Source: Pseudolactococcus insecticola
GTDB lineage: Bacteria; Bacillota; Bacilli; Lactobacillales; Streptococcaceae
Length of the DNA stretch: 64,000 bases
NCBI RefSeq assembly: GCF_011170065.1
Contig: NZ_BLLH01000005.1
Location: 62,001 to 126,000 of the forward strand
Direction: 5' to 3'
A program made the position numbers and the translations under genes. Positions 54,547 through 63,700 of the stretch are shown in pieces. The notes under the pieces were generated by a model. It had not been told where the DNA came from. It saw only the letters and a list, made by a program, of their open reading frames with translations, and ran no database searches. Numbering within the stretch: the stretch's first letter is position 1; every line of letters begins with the position of its first letter.

Positions 54547-55428
54547 ATGATCAAACTCATCGCAACAGATATGGATGGCACGCTGCTCAACGACGAAATG
54601 GAGCTGTCAGCCGAAAACATCACAGCTATCAAACAGGCGCAAAACGCTGGTATGACTGTGATTGTAGCCACTGGCAGATCAGTCGAAGAGGCGCGCCCGA
54701 TTCTTCAGGATGCGGGTATCAATGTCCCTATTATCACGTCAAATGGTGCTCAGATATTTGACAAAGACGGGAAGAACACCTTTACGGTAGGACTTGACAC
54801 CGTTAAACTCAAAACGGCGATGGCTATTTTACGGCAGCATGAGATTTATTTTGAGCTGTTCACAGATAAAGGTGGCTACACGGAAAATAAGGCTGACCGC
54901 CTCGCAAGCGTTGCCCACTGGCTCAAAAGCACCTCGCCTGATCTGACAGAAGACGAAGCGCTTGTGATTGCCAAAAGTCATATGGCGACACTACCAATCA
55001 AGGCAGCAGAAAATTTTGACGAAATAGTTGCTAGACAAGCTGCAGGCGATTTGTCTGTTTTAAAGATTTTCGCCATGGCGCAGATTGGGGACAAAAACCT
55101 CGCCAGAGCAAGACAAGAACTTGACAAGCTACCAGGACTCGCCGTGACGTCATCAGGCAGCAATAACATCGAAATCAACCATATTGATGCACAAAAGGGA
55201 AAGTCGCTCGAAAAAGTGGCTGATAGGCTTGGTATCTCGCTTAGTGATGTCGCAGCACTCGGTGATAACTTTAACGACATCAGCATGCTAGAACGTGTCG
55301 GCGCAAGTATCGCCATGGCCAATGCCGAGCCAGCTGTCAAAAAAATCGCCAAATATCAGACCCTGAAAAACACTGAAAACGGCGTTGCCCATGCGATTGA
55401 TAAGTTGATTAACCAAGTTTGGGAGTGA
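54547..55428 (+). CDS. Cof-type HAD-superfamily phosphatase
   Basis: A 293-residue class IIB HAD hydrolase of the Cof/YidA type, which dephosphorylates sugar phosphates and flavin or PLP precursors. Motif I is DMDGTLLN at residues 8-15, motif II ATGR near 41, motif III lysine near 220 (HIDAQKGKSLE), and motif IV GDNFNDISML near 239. AAAGGA precedes the ATG by seven bases. It lies between treR and the tre structural genes but has its own promoter and terminator; a role in trehalose use is possible only by position. Confidence 0.88.
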   Translation: MIKLIATDMDGTLLNDEMELSAENITAIKQAQNAGMTVIVATGRSVEEARPILQDAGINVPIITSNGAQIFDKDGKNTFTVGLDTVKLKTAMAILRQHEIYFELFTDKGGYTENKADRLASVAHWLKSTSPDLTEDEALVIAKSHMATLPIKAAENFDEIVARQAAGDLSVLKIFAMAQIGDKNLARARQELDKLPGLAVTSSGSNNIEINHIDAQKGKSLEKVADRLGISLSDVAALGDNFNDISMLERVGASIAMANAEPAVKKIAKYQTLKNTENGVAHAIDKLINQVWE

Positions 55429-55486
55429 GCGCGTAAAAAATGGAAAAATCACGAAAAAGATGTGCCCCCAAAAAGTTAGATTTTTG

Positions 55487-55515
55487 AAATCAAGTATTTG
55501 TTACTTGATTTTTTT
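55487..55515 (+). terminator. Terminator of the HAD phosphatase gene
   Basis: Perfect 10-bp stem aaatcaagta / tacttgattt (55487-55496 with 55502-55511), five-base loop, T run. Confidence 0.85.
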
Positions 55516-55533
55516 ATTTCTTAAAAAAAGTTC

Positions 55534-55549
55534 ATGTAAACGCTTGCAT
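55534..55549 (+). promoter_or_regulatory. cre site (CcpA box) of the trehalose operon
   Basis: ATGTAAACGCTTGCAT matches the Gram-positive cre consensus WTGNAANCGNWNNCW at every defined position. Its last six bases are the -35 box of the treP promoter, so CcpA binding should block RNA polymerase in the presence of preferred sugars. Confidence 0.85.
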
Positions 55550-55571
55550 TATTTTTAAGTTATGATATACT
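55544..55571 (+). promoter_or_regulatory. Promoter of treP
   Basis: TTGCAT (55544-55549), 16-base spacer, TATACT (55566-55571) preceded by TGA. Predicted start of transcription is near 55578. Confidence 0.75.
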
Positions 55572-55584
55572 AGATTTATAAAAG

Positions 55585-55604
55585 AAACTTGTACGTACAA
55601 GTTT
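55585..55604 (+). promoter_or_regulatory. Probable TreR operator
   Basis: The perfect 20-bp palindrome aaacttgtacgtacaagttt starts about seven bases after the predicted transcription start. It contains TTGTAnnTACAA, the core of known tre operators, so TreR bound here would stop initiation or early elongation. Confidence 0.82.
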
Positions 55605-55639
55605 GCAAAATTTTTGATTACATTAAAAGGAGCCCAAAG

Positions 55640-57610
55640 ATGGGAAAATTTGAAAAAGATGCCAAAGAGCTGCTAGAAGCTATTGGTGGTAAAGAGAATG
55701 TCGCTGCAGTCACGCACTGTGCGACACGGATGCGCTTTGTCTTAAATGATGACGACAAAGCTGATAAGGACCGCATTGAGAAGATTCCTGCGACGAAGGG
55801 TATGTTTACAAATGCTGGTCAGTTTCAAGTCATTATCGGTAATGATGTGCCGACATTTTACAATGACTTTTCTGCTGTTTCAGGTATCGAAGGGGTATCA
55901 AAAGAAGCTGTTAAGTCCCAAGCAAAATCTCATCAAAATCCAATTCAACGTTTAGTTGGCACTTTGTCAGAGATTTTCACACCTTTGCTACCTGCCATTA
56001 TCGTAGGTGGTCTGATTTTAGGGTTTAGAAATATCCTTGAGGGTGTGCAGTTCGGGGGCTCAACGATTGTTGAAAATTCGCAGTTTTGGAGTGGTGTCAA
56101 CTCATTTCTCTGGTTGCCAGGTGAAGCGATTTTCCAATTTTTACCAGTTGGTATCGCCTGGTCAGTCACACGTAAGATGGGCACGACTCAGATTCTAGGG
56201 ATTGTCCTTGGGATCACGCTAGTATCGCCGCAGTTGCTTAACGCCTATGCGGTTAATAGTACATCGGCAGCTGAGATTGCCAAAAACTGGACTTGGGATT
56301 TTGGCTTCTTCACCATGGACAAGATCGGCTATCAAGCGCAGGTGATTCCAGCCATGGCGGCAGGATTCCTGCTTGCTTACTTAGAGAAGTTTTTCCGTAA
56401 ACATATCCCAGAAGCAGTTTCTATGATCTTTGTGCCACTGTTTGCCTTGCTACCAACGATTGTTGCAGCGCACGCAATCATCGGGCCGATCGGTTGGAAA
56501 ATCGGACAAGGGATTTCATTTGTCGTCAATACTGGTTTAACATCATCACTGTCATGGTTGTTTGGTGGGATCTTCGGGATTTTGTATGCACCGCTTGTTA
56601 TCACAGGCTTGCACCATACCACACTTGCCATCGACTCACAGCTGATTGCTGACTTTGGCTCAACAAATCTATGGCCGTTGATCGACCTATCAAATATCGC
56701 CCAAGGGGCCTCTGTTCTCGCCATTTATTTCTTGCATAAAAAGAACGAAAAAGAAGCAGAAATCTCAGTACCATCCACGATTTCTGCTTGGCTTGGTGTG
56801 ACAGAGCCTGCCATGTTCGGGATCAACTTGAAATATGTCTATCCATTTGTTGCTGCCATGATTGGCTCAGGGGTTGCAGGTATGGTATCTACGATTATGG
56901 GGATTCGCGCAAACTCAATTGGTGTCGGCGGTCTTCCTGGTATCCTTGCCATTCGCGGCACTGATATGCTCAAATTCACGATTCCAATGCTGATTGCCAT
57001 TGTTGTGCCGTTTATCTTGACCATGTTCTTCCGTCAGGCAGGTATTTTCAACAAGATTGACCGTGTTGGCTCAGGCGTACAAGACGTCTTTGACACGGCA
57101 ACACTTGAAGGCAATGAAGAAATTAAGAAAACAACGATTGCAGCAGGCACTCAGGTGGCGATTGCAAGTCCACTCAATGGCCAAGTTCAGCCCTTATCTG
57201 CAGCCAAAGATCCAGTATTTGGCGAAGGCCTCATGGGCCAAGGTGTGATTATCGAGCCAAGTGATGGTACACTGGTAGCACCATTTGACGGTGTTGTGTC
57301 CGCCCTTTTCCCGACAAATCATGCGATTGGTTTGATTTCGGATCAGGGTGCTGAAGTGCTCATGCACATCGGCATGGATACGGTCAAGCTTGATGGCAAA
57401 GGTTTCACAGCTCATGTCAAACAGGGAGATACGGTCAAACTGGGTCAAAAATTGATTGACTTTGATATTGACTTTATCAAGTCTCAGGGCTTGATTGTCG
57501 AAACACCTGTGATTTTGACCAACCAAGACATCTACCAACCAGATACAGAAGGCGATATTCCGCGTGCTGTCAAGGCTGGTGACGTGGTTGTGACTGCGAC
57601 AAAACGCTAA
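55640..57610 (+). CDS. treP: Trehalose-specific PTS enzyme IIBCA
   Basis: The 656-residue permease imports trehalose and phosphorylates it to trehalose-6-phosphate. Domain order: EIIB (residues ~1-90, phospho-Cys27 in THCATRM), a ten-helix EIIC (~105-470, with the GITEPA-like GVTEPAMFGIN) and EIIA (~510-656, phospho-His near 576 in LMHIGMDTV). Many TreP proteins are EIIBC only; this one carries its own EIIA. The start is ATG 55640, supported by AAAGGAG eight bases upstream; the ATG at 55589 would lie inside the TreR operator. The specificity is taken from the EIIBC sequence type and from the phosphotrehalase next to it; sucrose or beta-glucoside EIIBCA proteins are the nearest alternatives. 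Confidence 0.88.
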   Translation: MGKFEKDAKELLEAIGGKENVAAVTHCATRMRFVLNDDDKADKDRIEKIPATKGMFTNAGQFQVIIGNDVPTFYNDFSAVSGIEGVSKEAVKSQAKSHQNPIQRLVGTLSEIFTPLLPAIIVGGLILGFRNILEGVQFGGSTIVENSQFWSGVNSFLWLPGEAIFQFLPVGIAWSVTRKMGTTQILGIVLGITLVSPQLLNAYAVNSTSAAEIAKNWTWDFGFFTMDKIGYQAQVIPAMAAGFLLAYLEKFFRKHIPEAVSMIFVPLFALLPTIVAAHAIIGPIGWKIGQGISFVVNTGLTSSLSWLFGGIFGILYAPLVITGLHHTTLAIDSQLIADFGSTNLWPLIDLSNIAQGASVLAIYFLHKKNEKEAEISVPSTISAWLGVTEPAMFGINLKYVYPFVAAMIGSGVAGMVSTIMGIRANSIGVGGLPGILAIRGTDMLKFTIPMLIAIVVPFILTMFFRQAGIFNKIDRVGSGVQDVFDTATLEGNEEIKKTTIAAGTQVAIASPLNGQVQPLSAAKDPVFGEGLMGQGVIIEPSDGTLVAPFDGVVSALFPTNHAIGLISDQGAEVLMHIGMDTVKLDGKGFTAHVKQGDTVKLGQKLIDFDIDFIKSQGLIVETPVILTNQDIYQPDTEGDIPRAVKAGDVVVTATKR

Positions 57611-57622
57611 CAAAGAATGGCT

Positions 57623-57648
57623 AAAAGGGGCTAATACATGCCCTTTTT
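57623..57648 (+). terminator. Weak intercistronic hairpin between treP and treC
   Basis: Stem aaaaggg / ccctttt (57623-57629 with 57641-57647), 11-base loop, only five T residues. It may trim or partly terminate the treP-treC message and lower treC expression. Confidence 0.45.
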
Positions 57649-57691
57649 GCTGTTTGCAAAGCGTTTATAAGGCTGACAAAAGGAAAGAAAG

Positions 57692-59314
57692 ATGACATTT
57701 AAAAATAAAGTAATTTATCAGATTTATCCCAAGTCCTATCTGGACACGACAGGCAGTGGCGTTGGGGATTTACAAGGCATCATCCAAAAGCTGGATTATC
57801 TGGCAGAGCTTGGCATTGACATGATCTGGCTCAACCCGATCTATCCAAGTCCGCAAAAAGACAATGGCTACGATATTTCAGACTATGTGGCGATCAATCC
57901 TGATTTTGGTACCATGGCGGACTTCGAACGCCTGATTGCTGAAGCAAAAAAACGCGGCATCGATCTCATGCTTGACATGGTGCTCAACCATGTCTCGACT
58001 GAGCACGCTTGGTTTCAAAAAGCCCTTGCTGGTGATGCCTACTACCAGGACTTTTTCATCCTGCGAGACACGCCGACCGACTGGGTGTCCAAGTTCGGTG
58101 GCAATGCCTGGGCGCCATTTGGTGACACGGGAAAATACTACCTGCATCTCTTTGACGTCACGCAGGCTGATCTCAACTGGCGCAATGAAAATGTCCGCTA
58201 TGAGATGTATAAAGTCGTGAATTTCTGGCGTGAAAAAGGCGTGCATGGCTTTAGATTTGACGTGATCAACCTGATCGGGAAAGACGAGATGCTAAAAGAC
58301 AACCCAGAAAATGAAGGAAAGGCTGAGTACACGGATAGACCTCTGACGCATGACTATCTGCAAGCGCTCAACCAAGCAAGTTTTGGGAAGGATAGCGACA
58401 GCGTGACGGTGGGCGAGATGAGCTCGACCACGATTGAAAACTGTCTCTTATACAGCCGACCTGAGCGCCATGAGCTTGCTATGACTTTTAACTTTCATCA
58501 TCTCAAGGTCGACTACATTGACGGGCAAAAATGGACGAAAACAGACTTTGACTTTGCTGAGCTAAAGCGGCTCTTTCATACTTGGGGCGAAAAGATGAGC
58601 GACGGTGGCGGCTGGAATGCCCTGTTTTGGAATAACCACGACCAGCCGCGTGCAATCAATCGCTTTATCGACCACAAAAACTTTCGCATAAAAGGTGCGA
58701 CCATGCTTGCGGCGAGCATTCATCTGAGCCGTGGGACGCCTTATATCTACATGGGCGAGGAGATAGGCATGGTGGATCCAGACTTTACGAGCATGGCTGA
58801 CTATGTTGATGTTGAGTCGGTCAATGCCTATCAGATGCTGCTAGATAACGGGCTCACACCAGAAGCAGCCTTTGAGATCATCCAGACCAAATCCCGTGAT
58901 AACTCGCGCACGCCGATGCAGTGGGATGCCACGGCAAATGCTGGCTTTTCAACTGCTAAGCCATGGCTTAGGGCGGGAAACCACGCAGAGATTACGGTGG
59001 CAGCTGATAAAGACGGTGAAATCTTCAAATTTTACCAAAAATTGATCCAGCTGCGTAAAACAGATAGCCTGATCTCTGACGGGACATACAAGGCAGCTTA
59101 TCAGGATTCTGAGCAGATTTATGCCTTTATCCGCGAGCTTGATGGCAGAAAACTGTTAGTCTTAAACAATTTTTCAAATCAGCCTGCTGGTTTTGAGTTA
59201 CTACCAGAGTTTGAAACGGCAGAAGTACTTGTCAATAACTACGCAGACATCACAGCTGGTCAATTGCAACCTTACCAGTCACTCGCACTTGTGATTGGAC
59301 AAAGTCATGTATAA
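57692..59314 (+). CDS. treC: Trehalose-6-phosphate hydrolase (phosphotrehalase, GH13)
   Basis: This cytoplasmic enzyme splits trehalose-6-phosphate into glucose and glucose-6-phosphate. The 540-residue protein has GH13 regions: IYQIYPKSYLDTTGSGVGDL at the start, DMVLNHVS, the nucleophile Asp in GFRFDVIN (near 190), the acid/base Glu in VGEMSS (near 243) and NNHDQPR (near 315). The QIYPKS and the DTPTDWVSKFGG loop favour phosphotrehalase over oligo-1,6-glucosidase. AAAGGAAAG precedes the ATG by six bases. L. lactis uses a trehalose-6-phosphate phosphorylase instead, so a hydrolase marks a difference from that species. Confidence 0.88.
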   Translation: MTFKNKVIYQIYPKSYLDTTGSGVGDLQGIIQKLDYLAELGIDMIWLNPIYPSPQKDNGYDISDYVAINPDFGTMADFERLIAEAKKRGIDLMLDMVLNHVSTEHAWFQKALAGDAYYQDFFILRDTPTDWVSKFGGNAWAPFGDTGKYYLHLFDVTQADLNWRNENVRYEMYKVVNFWREKGVHGFRFDVINLIGKDEMLKDNPENEGKAEYTDRPLTHDYLQALNQASFGKDSDSVTVGEMSSTTIENCLLYSRPERHELAMTFNFHHLKVDYIDGQKWTKTDFDFAELKRLFHTWGEKMSDGGGWNALFWNNHDQPRAINRFIDHKNFRIKGATMLAASIHLSRGTPYIYMGEEIGMVDPDFTSMADYVDVESVNAYQMLLDNGLTPEAAFEIIQTKSRDNSRTPMQWDATANAGFSTAKPWLRAGNHAEITVAADKDGEIFKFYQKLIQLRKTDSLISDGTYKAAYQDSEQIYAFIRELDGRKLLVLNNFSNQPAGFELLPEFETAEVLVNNYADITAGQLQPYQSLALVIGQSHV

Positions 59315-59320
59315 TAACAC

Positions 59321-59349
59321 TTGACTTTTGCATAAATATACAGTAAAAT
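59321..59349 (+). promoter_or_regulatory. Promoter of argF
   Basis: TTGACT (59321-59326), 17-base spacer, TAAAAT (59344-59349). Predicted start of transcription is near 59356. Confidence 0.75.
59327..59343 (+). promoter_or_regulatory. Possible ArgR/AhrC operator (ARG box)
   Basis: The spacer tttgcataaatatacag contains TGCATAAATATACA, an AT-rich imperfect palindrome like ARG boxes of arginine genes. Bound ArgR would cover both promoter boxes. No argR gene is in the window. Confidence 0.45.
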
Positions 59350-59387
59350 AGTCCTATCACTTGATTAAAAGAAGATAGGACTATTTT
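59345..59387 (+). promoter_or_regulatory. Perfect 14-bp inverted repeat over the argF -10 and ribosome-binding site
   Basis: Arms aaaatagtcctatc (59345-59358) and gataggactatttt (59374-59387) with a 15-base loop. The left arm overlaps the -10 box; the right arm contains the ribosome-binding GATAGGA and ends one base before ATG. In mRNA reading through from treC it would fold and hide the argF start; in mRNA from the argF promoter almost all of the left arm is missing. Confidence 0.75.
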
Positions 59388-59388
59388 G

Positions 59389-60402
59389 ATGACAAATACC
59401 ATTTTTCAAGGCAAATCCTTGCTCAAAGAAATCGACTTCACACAGGCAGAACTCGCTTATCTGATCGACTTTGCCATTCATCTGAAAGCACTGAAAAAAG
59501 CTAATATCCCGCATCAATATCTGGCTGGGAAAAATATCGCGCTCTTGTTTGAAAAAACATCGACACGGACACGGTCGGCATTTACCGTGGCAGCAAATGA
59601 CTTGGGCGCGCATCCTGAGTTTTTAGGGCCAAATGACGTGCAGTTCGGCAAAAAAGAATCGACGGCAGACACGGCAAAAGTGCTTGGCAGCATGTTTGAC
59701 GGCATCCAGTTTCGTGGCTTTAAACAGTCTGACGTTGAAACCTTGGCAGCTGAGTCAGGCGTGCCTGTCTGGAATGGGCTGACCGACACTTGGCATCCGA
59801 CGCAAATGCTTGCTGACTTTATGACCATCAAGGAAATCTTTGGGGACTATGTCGGAAAAAATCTCGTCTATATCGGCGACGGGCGCAACAACATGGCAAA
59901 CTCACTTTTGGTGACATCGGCTATTTTAGGTGTGAATATCACGATTTTGGCACCAGATGACTTACAGCCTGAAGCTGGGATTCAGCAGATTGCAGCCGAG
60001 AAAGCGGCTGAAACAGGTAGCAAGATCACGATTACAAGTAATCTTGATGCTGTAAAAGGCGCCGACATCATCTACACAGACGTCTGGGTCAGCATGGGTG
60101 AGGAAGACAAGTATGATGAGCGCTTGGAGGCACTCATGCCGTATCAGGTCAATGCCGAGTTATTTGCCAAAACGGGTAATGACAACTGCATTTTTATGCA
60201 CTGTTTACCTGCCTTTCATGACCTTGACACCAAAACTATGTCTGAAATCCATGATAAGTATGGCTATGATGAACTTGAGGTAACAGACGAGATTTTTAAG
60301 TCCGAAAAATCCGTCGTTTTCCAAGAAGCTGAAAATCGCCTGCACTCGATTAAAGCCGTCATGGCAGCGACTTTGGGGAATTTATTTATCCCGAAAGTCT
60401 GA
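59389..60402 (+). CDS. argF: Ornithine carbamoyltransferase
   Basis: The enzyme interconverts ornithine plus carbamoyl phosphate and citrulline. The 337-residue protein has the carbamoyl-phosphate site STRTR (residues 58-62), HPTQ near 134 and the ornithine/catalytic motif MHCLPAFHD near 272. ATG 59389 is chosen over TTG 59386; AGGA lies eight bases before it. It is not next to arcA, arcC or arcD, so it may be the biosynthetic argF rather than the catabolic arcB; the sequence alone does not decide. A terminator follows. Confidence 0.92.
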   Translation: MTNTIFQGKSLLKEIDFTQAELAYLIDFAIHLKALKKANIPHQYLAGKNIALLFEKTSTRTRSAFTVAANDLGAHPEFLGPNDVQFGKKESTADTAKVLGSMFDGIQFRGFKQSDVETLAAESGVPVWNGLTDTWHPTQMLADFMTIKEIFGDYVGKNLVYIGDGRNNMANSLLVTSAILGVNITILAPDDLQPEAGIQQIAAEKAAETGSKITITSNLDAVKGADIIYTDVWVSMGEEDKYDERLEALMPYQVNAELFAKTGNDNCIFMHCLPAFHDLDTKTMSEIHDKYGYDELEVTDEIFKSEKSVVFQEAENRLHSIKAVMAATLGNLFIPKV

Positions 60403-60427
60403 ATTTGACATCATTTTTTAAAACAAG

Positions 60428-60458
60428 ATTGACTTGCCATAAGGTGAGTCAATTTTTG
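60428..60458 (+). terminator. Terminator after argF
   Basis: Stem attgact / agtcaat (60428-60434 with 60447-60453) plus partial outer pairs, then a T run. The remaining bases to the next gene (302 in all between the two genes) hold one promoter and otherwise AT-rich sequence with no gene I can support. Confidence 0.75.
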
Positions 60459-60608
60459 TTATCTGAAATTATCAAATAAATTGTTTTTTTTTCTTGTGTT
60501 TAGTCCGACAAAGAAATGCCTGATACAACAAATATAAACTGCTACAAATAGTATGGTTAAGTCTTTTATACACCTTTGCGAATTGCCCATTTTTTGTAAG
60601 CATTTGAC

Positions 60609-60637
60609 TTGTTTATTTTCTCATATTTTGATATAAT
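60609..60637 (+). promoter_or_regulatory. Promoter of the 3' lectin/MucBP adhesin gene
   Basis: TTGTTT (60609-60614), 17-base spacer ending in TGA, TATAAT (60632-60637). The leader before the ATG is about 60 bases. Confidence 0.6.
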
Positions 60638-60704
60638 ATAATATGGAAATTTAATTGAATAGTTTCAAGAATTTTAAAAAATCAACTAAAGTAAGAGGTG
60701 AAAC

Positions 60705-63700
60705 ATGGGAAAGCACGACAGAAAACGTTTTTCAAGTCAGTTTGATCACACAATTGAGCGAAAAAATACGCATTTTCGCTCTTGGAAACGAGGAAAAAAC
60801 TGGCTTTATACGAGTACAGCACTTGCTGTCTTGATCGGTGGTGGCGCAGTCATGAGTCAAAGTGCTGTCACACAGGTTGCGGCACAGGCAGTGGCAAGCG
60901 ATATAAGCACTGTTACAGATGCTGAAAATGGCGATCATGCTAAAACAGTTACTGATAATTCTCAGTTTATCAATACTGCTCAAGCAACGTCGAATGGAAC
61001 AAATGGGTTTACTCTGGTAAATACTGTTAACGCCAGTGGTGTTGCATCTTTTGCCAATCAAATGGATCTTTCTCACGGATTCACATTTAGTGGTACATTA
61101 TCAGGAACTGATACGACAGGTTCCCTTGGTTTCATGCTTGCCCCCGTGATACCATCACAAATGGGTAGCGGTAGTATTGCGGTTGCTAACGGTGATTATG
61201 TTGGAAGTGGCGCAAGTGCCTCGACCCTTAACAACAGTGCTGGTGGTCGTGGACAGGTTGGTATTCCTAATTCAACTTTTGTTGGTGGCGCATATTATGC
61301 ACAAACTACTGACTTTTTAACTGGTGGATCATCAAAGTTTGCTGCAAATAAAGTTTTCTTCCGTCAAACTAATTCAGATGGACAACTTTTAGATGCTACT
61401 TACGGAAGCAATGCGAGCGGCGCAGCATTTTCAACGGGTGCTTTTACAGTTTCATGGACACCTAATTCAGATGGCGTTGTTAATTCGGATGGTACGGTAA
61501 CCGGAACTCTTTCATATACCACTGGTGGTGTAACTGTTACACAAGCATATTCAATTCCTCAAGTTGAGAGTATTGCGATAATTGGTTCTGTTGGTACTAA
61601 TGGTGGTAGCACAACCGCTACGACAGCGTTATCAGCTGCACAAACTTTGACAGCTACGATTACTGAACTTGATTACTCTGTTGGAACATATCCAGTAACT
61701 GTTCACTATGTAGACCAAGCAGGTAATACAGTTTTGCCTGATTCTACCATAGATGCTGAAGCTGGTGATACGATTGGTATCACTGGTTTATCGCCAAATG
61801 CCACAAGTGATAAATACTCATATAACGCCCCAACTCCCCCTGCAGGCTATACTTTAAAAACAGCCACGGATGTCACCGTTCAAAATACGGGTACAAACTC
61901 AATGACAGTTACCTATCAAGGTAACCCTGTCACCACTGTATCATCAACGGTTTTACAAGGGGATACAACGCTAAATGTCGTTGACACAGCAAATAACTCA
62001 GGCTATATTGGCAACCCAACGACTAACATGACGGGTATTGCAAGTGGCGTAAAAGCTGATCCTGCCGGGATGACACCAGCCCTTCAAGGAGCAGGACTAA
62101 TCCCTGCTGGCTACCATCTAACGGGTAATGTTTACTACGGTACAGTTGGCAACACGACTATTCCGGCTAGTTTCACCGCTGATAATACGACACCAAATGC
62201 TGATGGTAGTGTCTATACGGCACAGATCATCTATGAAGTTGCACCAGATACGCAAACTGTGACCGTTAATGCCACAAAACCAAATGGTAGCACAGTCAAT
62301 AACGTCAGCTATAACGGCACAACTGGCGCAGCATTTCCAAGTTTGCCGACGGATAGCGACTTAGCCGTTGCTGGCTATACCTATACCGTAACGGGGCCCG
62401 ACGGTACTACTTATGACACAATGGCTGATGCTCTAGCTGCAAATCCAAACTTTGATGCAACAAGTAATAATCAAAGCACCACAGATAGCGCACCGCAAAC
62501 ATTCACGGTTAAGTATACTGCAGCGCAAGCACTGCTAAGCACTGTTTACCGAGCAGATAGCGATGGTGATGGTACTGGCGATACGACTCTACCTGGCGGT
62601 GGGCCGATCGTCGGGCTAATCGGTGCCACAACGGTTGATCTGACGAGTTATCTCACGATCCCCGCTGGCTACACAACGGTGTCTATCCAGGATAATGGCA
62701 CAACAGTCACAACGCCAACAGCCTATGTCGTCCCTGATGATGGTCAAAACCATACCATCACAGTGACAGTGCAGCCGAACCCTCAAACGATCAACATCTC
62801 AGAAACTGGTGCCTATACAAACACTGAAACGCCATTGATAGGTGTGTCAAACGGTACGGTGCCAGAAACAGTGATCACTGTAAAACCTGGTTATTATTTC
62901 AGCGGTTCATCAGTTTCTTCTGATGGCTTATTAAACGTAGCTATTTCTGCTGATGGCAAAACAGCTACAATCACTGGTACTTATGATGCAGCGGATAGCG
63001 TTGCTCAATCAGTAACACTCACCACTGTAGCAAGTAGCCAAACGTTAAATTTGTACACAATAGATACTATTGGCAATCCAACACTCATAAAATCTTACAC
63101 TGGTACAACAGGTACGGCTTTTACAACTACAACACCAACTTTAACGCTTAATACTAGTAACTACACTTACACCATAAGCGTTAATGGTGTGCCAACCACT
63201 GTTACAAATGCCACAGGCATACAAACTGCCTTAAATGGCAAAGTAATCGCTGATAGCACTGATAATGGTACTTCAATAACCGATGGCGCGCCTCAAAATG
63301 TGTACATCACGATGACTGGTAAGGCAGTTCAAGGAAACTATACTATTTATTATCCGGGTGGTAGCAACAATTCCTTTGCTTATGATAATTTTCCAACTAA
63401 TGTGATGACGACGATTACACCAGTTACTGTTGATGCACCAGATGGTTTTTATTTTGAAAGTCCTGATATTGCTGAAGCTAATGGTGATTACACCAATGGA
63501 AATGGTGCAGAGGCAACTATTTCAGCAGATGGCAAAACCCTTACTATCACTGGACCTGGCACTACTAACGTAAATTCTGTACCCAATATTAGTTATACTT
63601 TAGCGCCTAGCCAACAAGAACAAATCATCACGATTACCAATCCTGACGGGTCTACCCAAACGGTTAACCAGTACGCAACTACACCTATGGATATAGATGG

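Noticed and set aside
57653-57669. Second cre-like sequence tttgcaaagcgtttataa before treC
   Set aside because: The central CG is one base out of register with the consensus; the site at 55534-55549 fits fully.
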